Below are positions 11,960 through 24,934 of a DNA stretch of 64,000 nucleotides, piece by piece. How positions within the stretch are numbered: the first letter of the stretch is position 1; each line of letters opens with the position of its first letter. Under the pieces are notes generated by a model, which saw only the letters and a program-made list of their open reading frames with translations, was not told the DNA's origin and made no database searches. The position numbers and the translations under genes are program-made. The DNA is taken from NCBI RefSeq assembly GCF_018863415.1, contig NZ_JAHKSN010000008.1:62001-126000 (forward strand), written 5' to 3'. This DNA comes from Deinococcus aestuarii (GTDB lineage: Bacteria; Deinococcota; Deinococci; Deinococcales; Deinococcaceae).

Positions 11960-13311
11960 ACCGCACCTGGCTGCACCTGCGCGAGGTCACCCGGCGCTTC
12001 TGGTTCCTCCCCGCCCTGATGGTGGCCGCCGCCCTGCTGCTGGCCGAGGGCGGCATCACGCTGGAGGAACGTCACGGGGTGCCGCAAAGTCTCGCCTTCA
12101 TCTACGGCGGCGGGGAAGCGGGGGCGCGCAGCATGTTGTCGGCGGTGGCGAGCAGCAGCGTCGCGGTCGCCGGGACGGTCTTTTCCATCACCATCGCGGC
12201 GCTCTCCTTCGCGGCGGGCAGCATGGGGCCGCGGCTGCTGGACAACTTCACCCGCGACCGCGGCAACCAGGTCACGCTGGGCACCTTCATCGCCACCTTC
12301 GCCTTTTGCGTGTACAGCCTGCGGGTGGTGCAGGGCGGCGAGGAGGTGCCCTTCGTCCCGCACTACAACGTCACGCTGGCCGTCGTGCTGGCGCTGGGAT
12401 GTATCGCGGTGCTGGTGTACTTCATCTTTCACGTGACCGCCAGCATCAACATGACCCACGTCCTGAACCTGCTGCGCGACGACCTGAACAAGACCCTGAA
12501 GCAGGCCACCCGTGAGGGAGGCGAGCCGCCGGACGGCCCGGTTGCGCCGCCCGAGCGCTTCTGGGAGGGCGCAGAGACGTTGCGCGCCCCGGAGGGCGGG
12601 TACCTGCAACTGGTGGACACCGGGCGGCTGCTGGACCGCGCCGAACGGGAGGACGTGGCCGTGCGCCTGCTGGTGCGCCCCGGCGACTACGTCTTTCCGG
12701 AGACCGTCGTCGCGCTGGGCGTGCCGAGGCTGCCGGAAGGCGTGCTGGACGCCCTCAGCCTGGGAAACCAACGCCTCGCCGACCAGGACGCGGAACACAC
12801 GCTGCGCCAGATGGCGGAGGTGGCGGCCCGCGCCCTCAGTTCCGGCGTGAACGATCCCTACACGGCGGTGGACGTGCTGGACCGCTTCGGGGACGCGCTG
12901 TGCCGCCTGCGGGGCCGGACGTGGCCCACCGGGGTGTATGGGCGGGGGGGACGGCCGCGCCTGGTTCACCCGGTCACCGATTTCGCGGGCCTGACCGACG
13001 CGATGTTCCGGATGGTCCGGCAGTACGGCAAGGCCAACCCCGCCGTCATGATCCGCCTGCTGGAGGTGCTGACCGCCGCCGCGACCTGCCTCACGGGAGA
13101 GGCCGAACGCGCCGCGCTGAGGCGGCAGGCCGACCTCACGCTGGCCGACGCGCTGCCCGTCACCGGGAATCCCGCCGACCGTGCCGACCTGGAGCGCCGC
13201 TTCCGGAAGTTCGGGGAGGTGCTGAGCGGTTACGCCTCCCCCTCCCGTCTCTCTCCCGAGCGGGAGGAGGGAAGGGGGGAGGGCGGGGAGCTGCGACCCG
13301 CGCAAGGTTGA
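11956..13311 (+). CDS. DUF2254-type predicted membrane protein
   Basis: 451 aa with four probable N-terminal membrane helices (about residues 17-37, 55-80, 105-122, 132-155) and a large soluble C-terminal domain. Motifs typical of DUF2254 proteins are visible: GPRLLDNFTRDRGNQ, TASINMTHVL, DRAEREDVAVRLLVRPGDYV and SSGVNDPYTAVDVLDR. Biochemical role unknown. ATG overlaps the mscS stop. The final ~24 residues (SPSRLSPEREEGRGEGG) come from a palindrome-rich CTCCC/GGGAG tract that looks like an intergenic repeat read into the gene. Confidence 0.85.
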   Translation: MNRTWLHLREVTRRFWFLPALMVAAALLLAEGGITLEERHGVPQSLAFIYGGGEAGARSMLSAVASSSVAVAGTVFSITIAALSFAAGSMGPRLLDNFTRDRGNQVTLGTFIATFAFCVYSLRVVQGGEEVPFVPHYNVTLAVVLALGCIAVLVYFIFHVTASINMTHVLNLLRDDLNKTLKQATREGGEPPDGPVAPPERFWEGAETLRAPEGGYLQLVDTGRLLDRAEREDVAVRLLVRPGDYVFPETVVALGVPRLPEGVLDALSLGNQRLADQDAEHTLRQMAEVAARALSSGVNDPYTAVDVLDRFGDALCRLRGRTWPTGVYGRGGRPRLVHPVTDFAGLTDAMFRMVRQYGKANPAVMIRLLEVLTAAATCLTGEAERAALRRQADLTLADALPVTGNPADRADLERRFRKFGEVLSGYASPSRLSPEREEGRGEGGELRPAQG

Positions 13312-13466
13312 GCAGCCCGCAGGAGGGTGCCCGCCGTCACGCGGGCGAGCGCCCTGGTCAGGGACGGAGCCTGCCGGACCTTTAGCGGACCCGTGCGAAA
13401 GGAAAACCGAACGGCTCTACCCTGGGGGCAGAGGCAACTCACCCGTCTCCCCGGAGGATTTCACCC

Positions 13467-13931
13467 ATGCCCGATTCCCGTGCCCTTCGCCCCGCCCTCG
13501 CCCTGCTGGCCCTCGGCGTCCTGGCCGCGGGCGCCCTGAGCGGGTGCGCGCCCGCCCAGTCAGCCCAGCCTGCCCCGGCGGTCTCCGCGCAGCCGATCTC
13601 CCCCTACGCCACCCGGGCGGACGCCGCCGTCGTGGTGTTCCAGTCGCGGACGGCCCGGGCGGGCGCGGTAGACCTGTTGCTGGACGGCACGCCGGTTCTG
13701 CGCCGGCTCCGCTCGACCGACTCGTACCGGGTCTTCGTCCTGCCGCCCGGACTCCGCACCCTCAGCGTGCAGAACTCGCTGAGCGGCACGCCGCTGGAGG
13801 CCCAGACGCTCGACCTCCGGGCAGGGGGGTCCTACGCGCTGGTCCTCGACGTGGACCCGGTGACCCGCGAGTACATCCTGCTCTCCGGTCAGGGCAGCAG
13901 CGCTATCTCCAACCTGATCGGCCCCGGCTGA
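13467..13931 (+). CDS. lipoprotein, DUF4397-like
   Basis: 154 aa with a lipoprotein signal: hydrophobic stretch LALLALGVLAAGALSGC, lipobox LSGC, lipidated Cys27. The mature domain (ADAAVVVFQSRTARAGAVDL, FVLPPGLRTLSV, GGSYALVLDV) resembles DUF4397-type beta-sandwich domains that read like 'volume/price per unit' repeats in surface proteins; this is a pattern impression. Shine-Dalgarno GGAGGA precedes ATG 13467 by 8 bases. TACCCT at 13418-13423 may be its -10. Confidence 0.75.
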   Translation: MPDSRALRPALALLALGVLAAGALSGCAPAQSAQPAPAVSAQPISPYATRADAAVVVFQSRTARAGAVDLLLDGTPVLRRLRSTDSYRVFVLPPGLRTLSVQNSLSGTPLEAQTLDLRAGGSYALVLDVDPVTREYILLSGQGSSAISNLIGPG

Positions 13932-14054
13932 GCGGGACGCGGTTCCTGCTGCCGGAGCGGGGCTCCTTTGCCGTAGGGGCCGGAAGGTAGGCCGGGCGGG
14001 AGAGGGTCAAAAAGGCCGGGTGGTATGCTGGCTCCCGCTCGTTTCGAGGGGGAG

Positions 14055-15452
14055 GTGCGGCTTATCTCGCAGGAAATCTGGGCCGACGTGCTCGGGTACG
14101 TCCGCAAAAACATCACGGAAGTCGAGTACCACACCTGGTTCGCGCCCATGAAGAATCTGGGCGTGCAGGAGGGGTCGCTGGTGCTGGGCGTGCGCAACTC
14201 CTTCGCCCAGGACTTCGTGCGAAGGCAGTACCAGGGCCTGCTCGAAGACGCCCTCAGATCGCTCGGCGCCGAGCACCCGCAGGTGAGTTTCCAGGTGCTC
14301 CCCGCCGTGCAGGAGGCGATGATCCTCCCGCAGGATCCGCCGCCTCCCCCGCCGTCCGGGCCGCGCAAGCCCCCGCCGGGCGCCCCACCCGCGCCGCCCC
14401 CGGGCGAGAACCGCAAGACGCTCAACCCGAAGTACACCTTCGAGAATTTCGTGGTGGGCCCGAACAACAACCTCGCGCACGCGGCGGCGCTCGCGGTCGC
14501 GGAGTCGCCCGGCAAGGCGTACAACCCCCTGTTCATCTACGGGGACGTGGGCCTCGGCAAGACGCACCTGATGCACGCGGTGGGGCACTACATGGCCGAG
14601 CGTTTTCCCGAAAAACGCATCGAATACGTCTCCACCGAGTCCTTTACCAACGACCTGATCAACGCGATCCGCGACGACCGGATGACCCAGTTCCGCAACC
14701 GCTACCGCTCGGTGGACCTGCTGCTCGTGGACGACATCCAGTTCCTGGGGGGCAAGGAGCGCACCCAGGAGGAATTCTTCCACACCTTCAACGCGCTGTA
14801 CGAGAGCCACAAGCAGATCATCCTGAGTTCGGACCGACCGCCCAAGGACATCGAGACGCTCGCCGGGAGACTGCGCAGCCGCTTCGAGTGGGGCCTGATC
14901 ACCGACATCCAGACCCCCGAGTTCGAGACGCGCGTGGCGATCTTGAAGATGAACGCCGAGCACAACCGCATCGACATCCCGCAGGAGGTGCTCGAACTCA
15001 TCGCGCGGCAGGTGACGAGCAACATCCGCGAGCTGGAGGGGGCGCTGATGCGGGTGGTGGCCTTCGCCAGCCTCAACAACGTCCCCTTCTCCCGCCCGGT
15101 GGCCGCCCGGGCGCTGAGCAACGTCTTCACGCCGCACGAGGTCAAGATCGAGATGACGGACGTGCTCCGGCAGGTCGCTGTCCACTTCAACCTGCCCCCC
15201 GAGGTCATCCGGGGCTCGGGCCGCGTCCGCGAGGTCGTCGTCCCGCGCCAGGTCGCCATGTACCTCACCCGCGAGCTGACCAGCCACTCCCTCCCCGAGA
15301 TCGGTCAGTTCTTCGGGCGCGACCATTCCACGGTCATGCACGCCGTCTCCAAGGTGACCGAACAGGTCGGCCGGGACGAGGAATTGACTGCCGCCCTCGA
15401 CACTCTCCGGCGCCAGATCAAAGGTGTGGAAGATGAGGATAAAGATGCGTAA
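14055..15452 (+). CDS. dnaA: chromosomal replication initiator DnaA
   Basis: About 465 aa. DnaA-ATP binds DnaA boxes at oriC and opens the duplex. Domain I ([15 protein letters not shown]), a proline-rich linker domain II (about 90-125), AAA+ domain III with Walker [11 protein letters not shown] and Walker [10 protein letters not shown], and domain IV helix-turn-helix with [11 protein letters not shown]. The start is uncertain: ATG 14025, GTG 14055 and ATC 14064 are in frame. The strong GGGGGAGG (14048-14054) abuts GTG but is correctly 9 bases from ATC. GTG 14055 is given as a conservative choice. oriC follows immediately. Confidence 0.97.
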   Translation: MRLISQEIWADVLGYVRKNITEVEYHTWFAPMKNLGVQEGSLVLGVRNSFAQDFVRRQYQGLLEDALRSLGAEHPQVSFQVLPAVQEAMILPQDPPPPPPSGPRKPPPGAPPAPPPGENRKTLNPKYTFENFVVGPNNNLAHAAALAVAESPGKAYNPLFIYGDVGLGKTHLMHAVGHYMAERFPEKRIEYVSTESFTNDLINAIRDDRMTQFRNRYRSVDLLLVDDIQFLGGKERTQEEFFHTFNALYESHKQIILSSDRPPKDIETLAGRLRSRFEWGLITDIQTPEFETRVAILKMNAEHNRIDIPQEVLELIARQVTSNIRELEGALMRVVAFASLNNVPFSRPVAARALSNVFTPHEVKIEMTDVLRQVAVHFNLPPEVIRGSGRVREVVVPRQVAMYLTRELTSHSLPEIGQFFGRDHSTVMHAVSKVTEQVGRDEELTAALDTLRRQIKGVEDEDKDA

Positions 15453-15738
15453 TCTCACCTCACCTTCTTCCACAGACAGAAAAAGTTCCAAAATCCGTTC
15501 CAAACACCTGTGCCAAGTTTCACGACCTGTGGATAAGGTTGTGGATAACCTGTGGATAAGTGCCATTTTCCTGTGGATAACCCTGTGGAAAAGTCGGCCA
15601 GTTATCCACAGGCTCCCGCCCCTGTGGATAAGTCGGGAGTTATCCACAGCTTATCCACAGGTTTCCACAGGCGGCCTGTGGATAACTTTCGCGCGCCCAG
15701 CGCGGCCCGAATAGGGTTTTCCACAGTTTCCACAGGCC

Positions 15739-15756
15739 CTATTACTACTACTACTA
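15739..15756 (-). promoter_or_regulatory. DnaA-trio-like unwinding motif in oriC
   Basis: Read on the minus strand this is TAGTAGTAGTAGTAATAG, six consecutive TAG/TAA trinucleotides. The DnaA-trio described for bacterial origins is a run of 3'-GAT/AAT-5' triplets placed beside a GC-rich patch and DnaA boxes. Here GGGCC and the box-like TGTGGAAAC lie on the correct side. It marks where DnaA would load on single strands. Confidence 0.75.
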
Positions 15757-15765
15757 TCTTTTTCT

Positions 15766-15786
15766 CTTTTACAGAACAGGTAAAAG
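15766..15786. repeat. 7-bp inverted repeat in the oriC AT-rich tract
   Basis: CTTTTAC (15766-15772) and GTAAAAG (15780-15786) form a perfect stem with a 7-base loop; flanking pyrimidine and purine runs extend the pairing with a 2-base bulge. It lies between the trio motif and dnaN and could act in origin opening or as part of the dnaN leader. Confidence 0.55.
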
Positions 15787-15832
15787 AAAAAGAAGACCGA
15801 CCCAGGACCGGGAAGGGGCAGAGACCAGAAAG

Positions 15833-16915
15833 ATGAGAGCGCACGTCACCAAGAAGACCCTGAGCGAGGGACTCGGCCTGCTGGAACGGGTCGTTCCCAG
15901 CCGCAGCAGCAATCCTCTCCTGACCGCCCTGAAGGTGGAGGCCTCCGAGGCGGGGCTGACCCTGAGCGGCACCAACCTCGAAATCGACCTCTCGTGCTTC
16001 GTGCCTGCGGAAGTGCAAGACCCGCAGAGCTTCGTGGTCCCCGCGCACCTGTTCGCGCAGATCGTCCGCAATCTGGGGGGCGAACTCGTCGAACTCGAAC
16101 TGAGCGGCGCCGAACTCGCCGTGCGGGCGGGCGGGTCGGATTTCAAGCTTCAGACCGGGGACCTGGGCGCCTACCCGCCGCTGAGCTTCCCCGCCCACGC
16201 GGACGTGAGCCTCGACGCCGCCGAACTCGCCCGGTCGCTCGGCAGCGTGCGCTACGCGGCGAGCAACGAGGCGTTTCAGGCGGTCTTCCGGGGCATCAAG
16301 CTGGAGCACCGCGCCTCGGGCGCCCGCGTCGTCGCTTCCGACGGCTACCGGGTCGCCATCCGTGACTTTCCGGCGAGCGGCGACGGGAAGAGCCTGATCG
16401 TGCCCGCCCGCAGCGCCGACGAGCTGATCCGCGTGCTCAAGGACGGCGAGGCCCGTTTCACGTACGGCGAGGGGATGCTCAGCGTCACCACCGACCGCGT
16501 GCGGATGAACCTCAAGCTCCTCGACGGCGACTTCCCCGACTACGAGCGGGTGATCCCCAAGGACATCAAGCTCCAGGTCACCCTGCCCGCCACCGCCCTG
16601 AAGGAGGCCGTGGGCCGCGTGGCGGTGCTGGCCGACAAGAACGCGAACAACCGGGTCGAGTTCCTCGTCACCGAGGGCAAGCTGCGGCTGGCCGCCGAGG
16701 GTGACTACGGCCGCGCGCAGGACACCGTGGACGTGGTGCAGGGGGGCCCCGAGCCCGCCATGAGCCTCGCCTTCAACGCCCGGCACGTCCTCGACGCGCT
16801 GGGGCCCATCGAGGGGGAGGCCGAACTTCTCTTCTCGGGCTCCACGAGCCCCGCCATCTTCCGCGCGAGCGGGGGGGGCGGGTACATGGCGGTCATCGTC
16901 ACGCTGCGCGTCTGA
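15833..16915 (+). CDS. dnaN: DNA polymerase III sliding clamp, beta subunit
   Basis: 360 aa ring-forming clamp that tethers DNA polymerase III and other repair factors to DNA. Three repeated clamp domains; recognisable segments include [42 protein letters not shown] and the C-terminal [13 protein letters not shown]. Length is normal. ATG 15833 lies just after the oriC AT-rich tract. Followed by a 201-base gap before eno. Confidence 0.97.
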   Translation: MRAHVTKKTLSEGLGLLERVVPSRSSNPLLTALKVEASEAGLTLSGTNLEIDLSCFVPAEVQDPQSFVVPAHLFAQIVRNLGGELVELELSGAELAVRAGGSDFKLQTGDLGAYPPLSFPAHADVSLDAAELARSLGSVRYAASNEAFQAVFRGIKLEHRASGARVVASDGYRVAIRDFPASGDGKSLIVPARSADELIRVLKDGEARFTYGEGMLSVTTDRVRMNLKLLDGDFPDYERVIPKDIKLQVTLPATALKEAVGRVAVLADKNANNRVEFLVTEGKLRLAAEGDYGRAQDTVDVVQGGPEPAMSLAFNARHVLDALGPIEGEAELLFSGSTSPAIFRASGGGGYMAVIVTLRV

Positions 16916-17030
16916 GGGGCCAGCCAGGGGCAAGGAGAGGCCTATTTCGCCAGGGGTTCCCCTCCCGCCTGGGCCGCCGGGCGGCGGACGCGCCTTAGAC
17001 GGATGAAGACACGTCCATCGTGAGCCCGCT

Positions 17031-17036
17031 TATAGT
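17031..17036 (+). promoter_or_regulatory. candidate -10 box (TATAGT) for eno
   Basis: TATAGT lies 80 bases before the eno ATG, in the gap after dnaN; it is the best -10 match in that gap. A -35 is weak (GACACG at 17 bases). The resulting leader would be about 75 bases and carries GGGGAGGG before the ATG. Confidence 0.45.
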
Positions 17037-17053
17037 GTGCCGGGTACACCTAG

Positions 17054-18385
<1,332 letters not shown>

Positions 18386-18388
18386 AAG

Positions 18389-18447
18389 CCGTCAGCCGTC
18401 AGCGATCAGCGCTCAGGAACGGCTGACGGCTGATCGCTGATTGCTGA
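18389..18447. repeat. small dispersed repeat (TCAGCGATCAGC type), copy 2
   Basis: Two arms of GCCGTCAGC/GCTGACGGC units flank a short centre: TCAGCGATCAGC on the left and GCTGATCGCTGA on the right are perfect 12-bp complements. Lies between eno and pyk. Related to copies at 3667, 29933 and 55529. May form a hairpin in the eno-pyk transcript and act as a processing or termination element. Confidence 0.65.
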
Positions 18448-18455
18448 CCCCCCTT

Positions 18456-18469
18456 TGGAACCGTTCCCA
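18456..18469. promoter_or_regulatory. possible operator upstream of pyk
   Basis: TGGAACCGTTCCCA is a near-palindrome with a central CG, the look of LacI/GalR-family operators that often control glycolytic genes. It sits 26 bases before the pyk ATG, just before TACAGA. No regulator gene is present in the window. Confidence 0.3.
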
Positions 18470-18494
18470 ATACAGAAAGACAGGACTTCTGAGC

Positions 18495-19943
<1,449 letters not shown>

Positions 19944-20024
19944 CCCCGGCCTCGCGGCGACCCCCTGACGAGGAGCTGACCCACCCCCGGCCCACCCCCC
20001 CCGTGTGATGGGCCGGTCAGGTTT

Positions 20025-20148
20025 TTATCCACAGGGCGCGGGCTTTTCCACACTCGGGCTGTGGATAACTTTCGGGCCGGGCCGGGCTGCACGCCGTCCC
20101 AGACGTTCTCCACAAGGCCGGGGGTTATCCACAGCGTCCTGTGCATAA
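20025..20148. other. second DnaA-box cluster, between pyk and tyrS
   Basis: Perfect DnaA boxes at 20025 (TTATCCACA), 20060 (TGTGGATAA) and 20125 (TTATCCACA). One-mismatch boxes lie at 20044 (TTTTCCACA), 20106 (TTCTCCACA) and 20140 (TGTGCATAA). Six sites within 124 bases in an otherwise gene-free convergent gap is far above chance at this GC content. It may be a DnaA-titration or regulatory site, or the outer half of a split origin. There is no AT-rich tract or trio here. Confidence 0.8.
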
Positions 20149-20228
20149 CTTTCCGGGTTTCGGGAGTTCGTGACCCCTCCGGCGACCGCACAGGAGGGCC
20201 GTGAAGGGCCTTCGAACGCGGGGAAGGC

Positions 20229-21611
<1,383 letters not shown>

Positions 21612-21657
21612 GCAACGAATTCCCATTCCCGGGGGCCGGGTCCTCTACCCTGCCCGT

Positions 21658-22218
21658 GTGAAGACGATCCACGAGCTGCGCGCCACCTTCCCCCGCCCGG
21701 GCCGGGTGGAGTGGGTCGGACTGCGCGAGGCGCGGCGGGCTCCCGTGCGAAGTGTGCCGGAGGCCGAGGCGCACCCCCTCGTCGGCCTCCTTGGCGACCA
21801 CGGGAAGACGCTGCCCGCCCGCGTCCCGGCGCTCGTCGGAGAACCGGGGGAGGTCACGCGGGCCGCGACGCCCGCCCAGCCCATCCCCGGCGGCCCCGGA
21901 CGGCGGCAGGTCACCCTCCTCCAGGCCGAGCACCTGCCCGTGATCGCGGCGCTCGCGGGGCTGGAGGAAGCCACCCCCGAGATGTTGCGCCGGAACCTGC
22001 TCGTCTCGGGCATTCCCCTCCTCGCGCTCAAGGAGGCTCGCCTCCAGATCGGGGAGGTCGTGCTGGAGACGACGGGGGAGTGCCACCCCTGCTCGCGGAT
22101 GGAGGAGACGCTGGGACCGGGCGGGTACAACGCGGTGCGCGGGCACGGGGGCCTGACGGCGCGGGTGCTGCGGGGCGGCGTGATCCGGGTGGGCGACGGG
22201 GTGCGGCCCCTCCCGTGA
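21658..22218 (+). CDS. MOSC-domain protein
   Basis: 186 aa. MOSC domains act in sulfur transfer linked to molybdenum-cofactor chemistry. The conserved Cys region is TTGECHPCSRMEETLGPGGYNA, matching the CxxCxRME pattern of the family, after the ENLLVSGIPL-like segment RRNLLVSGIPL. GTG 21658 follows TACCCT (21646-21651) by 6 bases, so it is probably leaderless; it is divergent from tyrS. A standalone MOSC with no N-terminal domain; substrate unknown. Confidence 0.88.
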   Translation: MKTIHELRATFPRPGRVEWVGLREARRAPVRSVPEAEAHPLVGLLGDHGKTLPARVPALVGEPGEVTRAATPAQPIPGGPGRRQVTLLQAEHLPVIAALAGLEEATPEMLRRNLLVSGIPLLALKEARLQIGEVVLETTGECHPCSRMEETLGPGGYNAVRGHGGLTARVLRGGVIRVGDGVRPLP

Positions 22219-22235
22219 GCCCCTATCCTGGGCGG

Positions 22236-22796
22236 GTGACCTCGCCCTCCTCCCGCCCGCCCCGTTCGCGGACGCTCGCCCGCGCCTTCGGGTTCACGCG
22301 GTTGATCGTGGAGCTGGGGGTGTTCAGCTCCTTCGCCTTCAGCCTGGCTCTCTTCGTCGCGGCCATCGTGCAGGCCTACCACACCATCGGGGACGCCTTC
22401 CGGCACCTGGGGGAGGAGGGGACGACCAAGCATCTCCTGATCGCCGCCGTCGAGCAGACCGACACGCTGCTGGTGGGGATGGCCCTCCTGATCATCAGCC
22501 TGGGCCTCCAGGCCCTCTTCATCGGAGAGGTGCGCAACGTGCCCGCGTGGCTGCACGTCCAGACCTTCGACGACCTGAAGCAGAAGCTCATCGGCATCGT
22601 GATCACGGCGCTGGGAGTCAACTTCTTCTCGGTGGCGCTGGAGTGGCACAGCGGCCCGGACATCCTGAGCTACGGGGCCGCCATCGCCGCCGTCATCCTC
22701 GCGGTGGGGACGTACAGCCTCGTGCTCGCGCGCCAGGGCGCGGGGCAAGACAGCCTGCCCGCGCACGGGGAGGCGGATGCCGGCCCCCACCCTTGA
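22236..22796 (+). CDS. YqhA-family (UPF0114) membrane protein
   Basis: 186 aa with four hydrophobic helices (about residues 25-47, 68-90, 118-135, 140-160). The ordering RLIVELGVFSSFAFSLALF, a short polar loop, LVGMALLIISLGLQALFIG and the DDLKQKLIGIV segment match YqhA-type proteins, of unknown function. GTG 22236 follows TATCCT (22224-22229) by 6 bases: leaderless. Its 3' end overlaps trmK by 20 bases in another frame. Confidence 0.82.
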   Translation: MTSPSSRPPRSRTLARAFGFTRLIVELGVFSSFAFSLALFVAAIVQAYHTIGDAFRHLGEEGTTKHLLIAAVEQTDTLLVGMALLIISLGLQALFIGEVRNVPAWLHVQTFDDLKQKLIGIVITALGVNFFSVALEWHSGPDILSYGAAIAAVILAVGTYSLVLARQGAGQDSLPAHGEADAGPHP

Positions 22797-23454
22797 CCCC
22801 CGGCTGGAGGCGGTGCTCGCGCTCATCGGGGCACAGACGCACGCGGACATCGGCTCGGATCACGCCCACCTCCCCATCCGCCTGATCCGGGAGGGACGGG
22901 CCCGGCGCTGCGTGGTCGTCGAACTCAACCCCGGCCCCCTCGCCCTCGCGCGGCGCAACGTGGCCCGCGCCCGGCTGGAAGACCGGATTGAGGTCCGGCA
23001 CGGCGACGGTTTTGCCCCCCTCCTCCCCGGCGAGGTCGTCAGCGCCAGCGTGAGCGGGATGGGTGCGGGCACGGCCCTCGGCATCCTGCGCCGGGCGGGG
23101 AAGCACGTACCGCCCACGCTCGTGCTGCAACCGAACGACTCCGCCCGCCCCCTGCGCGTGTGGGCGCGGGAGCAGGGCTACCACCTCGCCGCCGAGCGCC
23201 TGATTCCCGGCTACTGGCCCTACCCGGTGCTGCGGCTGGAACGCCGGGACGGCCCCGACCCGGCCTATGCGGGCCTGCCAGAGCCAGCCGCCCTCCGTTA
23301 CGGCCCCCACCTCCTGCACGAGAGGCCGGAGGTGCTCCTGCGTCTGGTGCGCGCCGACGTGGCCCGGTTGACACCCCTCGCCGCACCGGGCCGCACGGCC
23401 CAGGTCGAGCTGGAGGAAGCCCGTGCAGCCCTGGCCGTGCTGGAGGGGCAATAA
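22777..23454 (+). CDS. trmK: tRNA (adenine22-N1)-methyltransferase TrmK
   Basis: 225 aa SAM-dependent enzyme that methylates A22 of tRNA. Recognised by ADIGSDHAHLPIRLI (SAM motif I with TrmK-specific SDHAHLP), SGMGAGTALGIL, TLVLQPNDSARPLRVW and the C-terminal coiled-coil (AQVELEEARAAL). ATG 22777 lies inside the end of the preceding gene with GGGAGG ahead of it, so the pair is translationally linked. The stop runs straight into the repeated cassette at 23445-23522. Confidence 0.9.
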   Translation: MPAPTLDPRLEAVLALIGAQTHADIGSDHAHLPIRLIREGRARRCVVVELNPGPLALARRNVARARLEDRIEVRHGDGFAPLLPGEVVSASVSGMGAGTALGILRRAGKHVPPTLVLQPNDSARPLRVWAREQGYHLAAERLIPGYWPYPVLRLERRDGPDPAYAGLPEPAALRYGPHLLHERPEVLLRLVRADVARLTPLAAPGRTAQVELEEARAALAVLEGQ

Positions 23455-23475
23455 AAAAGCCGCCTCTCGGGCGGT
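23453..23475 (-). terminator. intrinsic terminator (minus strand)
   Basis: Minus-strand stem CCGCC/GGCGG with a 5-base loop followed by TTTTTT. It would end transcripts from the macro-gmk side as well as from the adjacent cassette promoter, and the hairpin without a T-run may also slow trmK transcripts. Confidence 0.75.
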
Positions 23476-23484
23476 GATGGAAAG

Positions 23485-23513
23485 AAGATAGCGTCGTATG
23501 CACGGCGTGTCAA
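23485..23513 (-). promoter_or_regulatory. consensus promoter TTGACA-17-TATCTT
   Basis: TTGACA (23508-23513) and TATCTT (23485-23490) on the minus strand with an exact 17-base spacer, one of the best sigma-70-type matches in the window. It points to the terminator in the same cassette, so its transcript would be about 25-30 bases. Confidence 0.65.
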
Positions 23514-23567
23514 CTCTATGCGCCGGGTGTGGCGGCCATCCCCCCACCCCTCCCGGCAGTTGCGCCC

Positions 23568-24110
23568 TCAGCGTTCCCGATGCTCCCCGGTGCCTTCCTC
23601 CAGCCCCGCCAGCGCCCGGCGAAACACGTTGAGAGTGCCCTCCCCGTGCAGGACGAGGCGCGCGGTCAGCTCGGGGTGGCGGGCGAGTTCGTCGCGCAGG
23701 GTGCGCAGGGTCACCCGCGCGGCCTCCTCCAGGGGGTAGCCGTAGACGCCCGTGCTGATGGCGGGGAAGGCGACCGACGTGCAGCCCTGCTCCACCGCCA
23801 GGCGCACGCTCTGGCGGTAGGCGCCCGCCAGCAGCTCGGCCTCACCCTGTCCGCCGCCGCGCCAGATCGGGCCGACCGCGTGGATCACGAAGCGCACGCC
23901 CTGCCGCTCCAGACCGAAGGCGGGTGTGATCACCGCCGTGCCTGTGGGCGTGCCCCCGATCCGCCGGATGGCCCGCAGCAGTTCGGGCCCGGCGGCCCGG
24001 TGGATCACGCCGTCCACGCCCCCGCCGCCCGCGAGTTCCTTGTTGGCGGCGGTCACGACCACGCACGTCCGCTCCCGCCCGATATCCCCCTGCACGAGTT
24101 CCAGACCCAT
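23568..24110 (-). CDS. macro-domain protein (ADP-ribose binding/hydrolysing)
   Basis: 180 aa. Macro domains bind or remove ADP-ribose and related metabolites. Motifs: [41 protein letters not shown] and [12 protein letters not shown], close to the O-acetyl-ADP-ribose deacetylase class. The Asn after AA is kept (AANKEL). ATG 24110 follows TATCCT (24117-24122, minus) by 6 bases: leaderless, with its -10 box in the 14-base gap after gmk. Confidence 0.92.
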   Translation of the reverse strand: MGLELVQGDIGRERTCVVVTAANKELAGGGGVDGVIHRAAGPELLRAIRRIGGTPTGTAVITPAFGLERQGVRFVIHAVGPIWRGGGQGEAELLAGAYRQSVRLAVEQGCTSVAFPAISTGVYGYPLEEAARVTLRTLRDELARHPELTARLVLHGEGTLNVFRRALAGLEEGTGEHRER

Positions 24111-24124
24111 ACGGGCAGGATAGG

Positions 24125-24853
<729 letters not shown>

Positions 24854-24934
24854 CGCCCCCCAGCATACGGGGCGGCGGCGAGGCGGCAAAAGGGGGCCGG
24901 GGTGAACGCGGCTCCCGGCCCACCCGTGCTGGCC

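Larger units (their letters stand above)
15453..15832. other. chromosomal origin oriC between dnaA and dnaN
   Basis: Nine perfect DnaA boxes (TTATCCACA or its complement) begin at 15528, 15540, 15551, 15572, 15602, 15623, 15640, 15651 and 15677. Near matches (TTTTCCACA types) lie at 15584, 15662, 15717 and 15727, and one at about 15466. Box orientation is mixed: TGTGGATAA dominates on the left and TTATCCACA in the middle. A short GC patch is followed by the tract at 15739-15756 and an AT-rich pyrimidine run, the likely unwinding element, before dnaN. Confidence 0.95.
23445..23522 (-). repeat. promoter-terminator cassette, copy 1
   Basis: About 78 bases almost identical to 53612-53688 (roughly seven differences). 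On the minus strand it reads TTGACA-17-TATCTT, then about 10 bases, then the hairpin CCGCC-CGAGA-GGCGG and a run of six T. Differences between copies fall mostly in the spacer and outside the promoter boxes and hairpin, which suggests selection on both. Here it lies between the 3' ends of trmK and the macro-domain gene. Confidence 0.75.

Noticed and set aside
18441..18494. Upstream start for pyruvate kinase within the repeat
   Set aside because: Adds 18 residues encoded by repeat DNA that are absent from pyruvate kinases; ATG 18495 gives the usual N-terminus.
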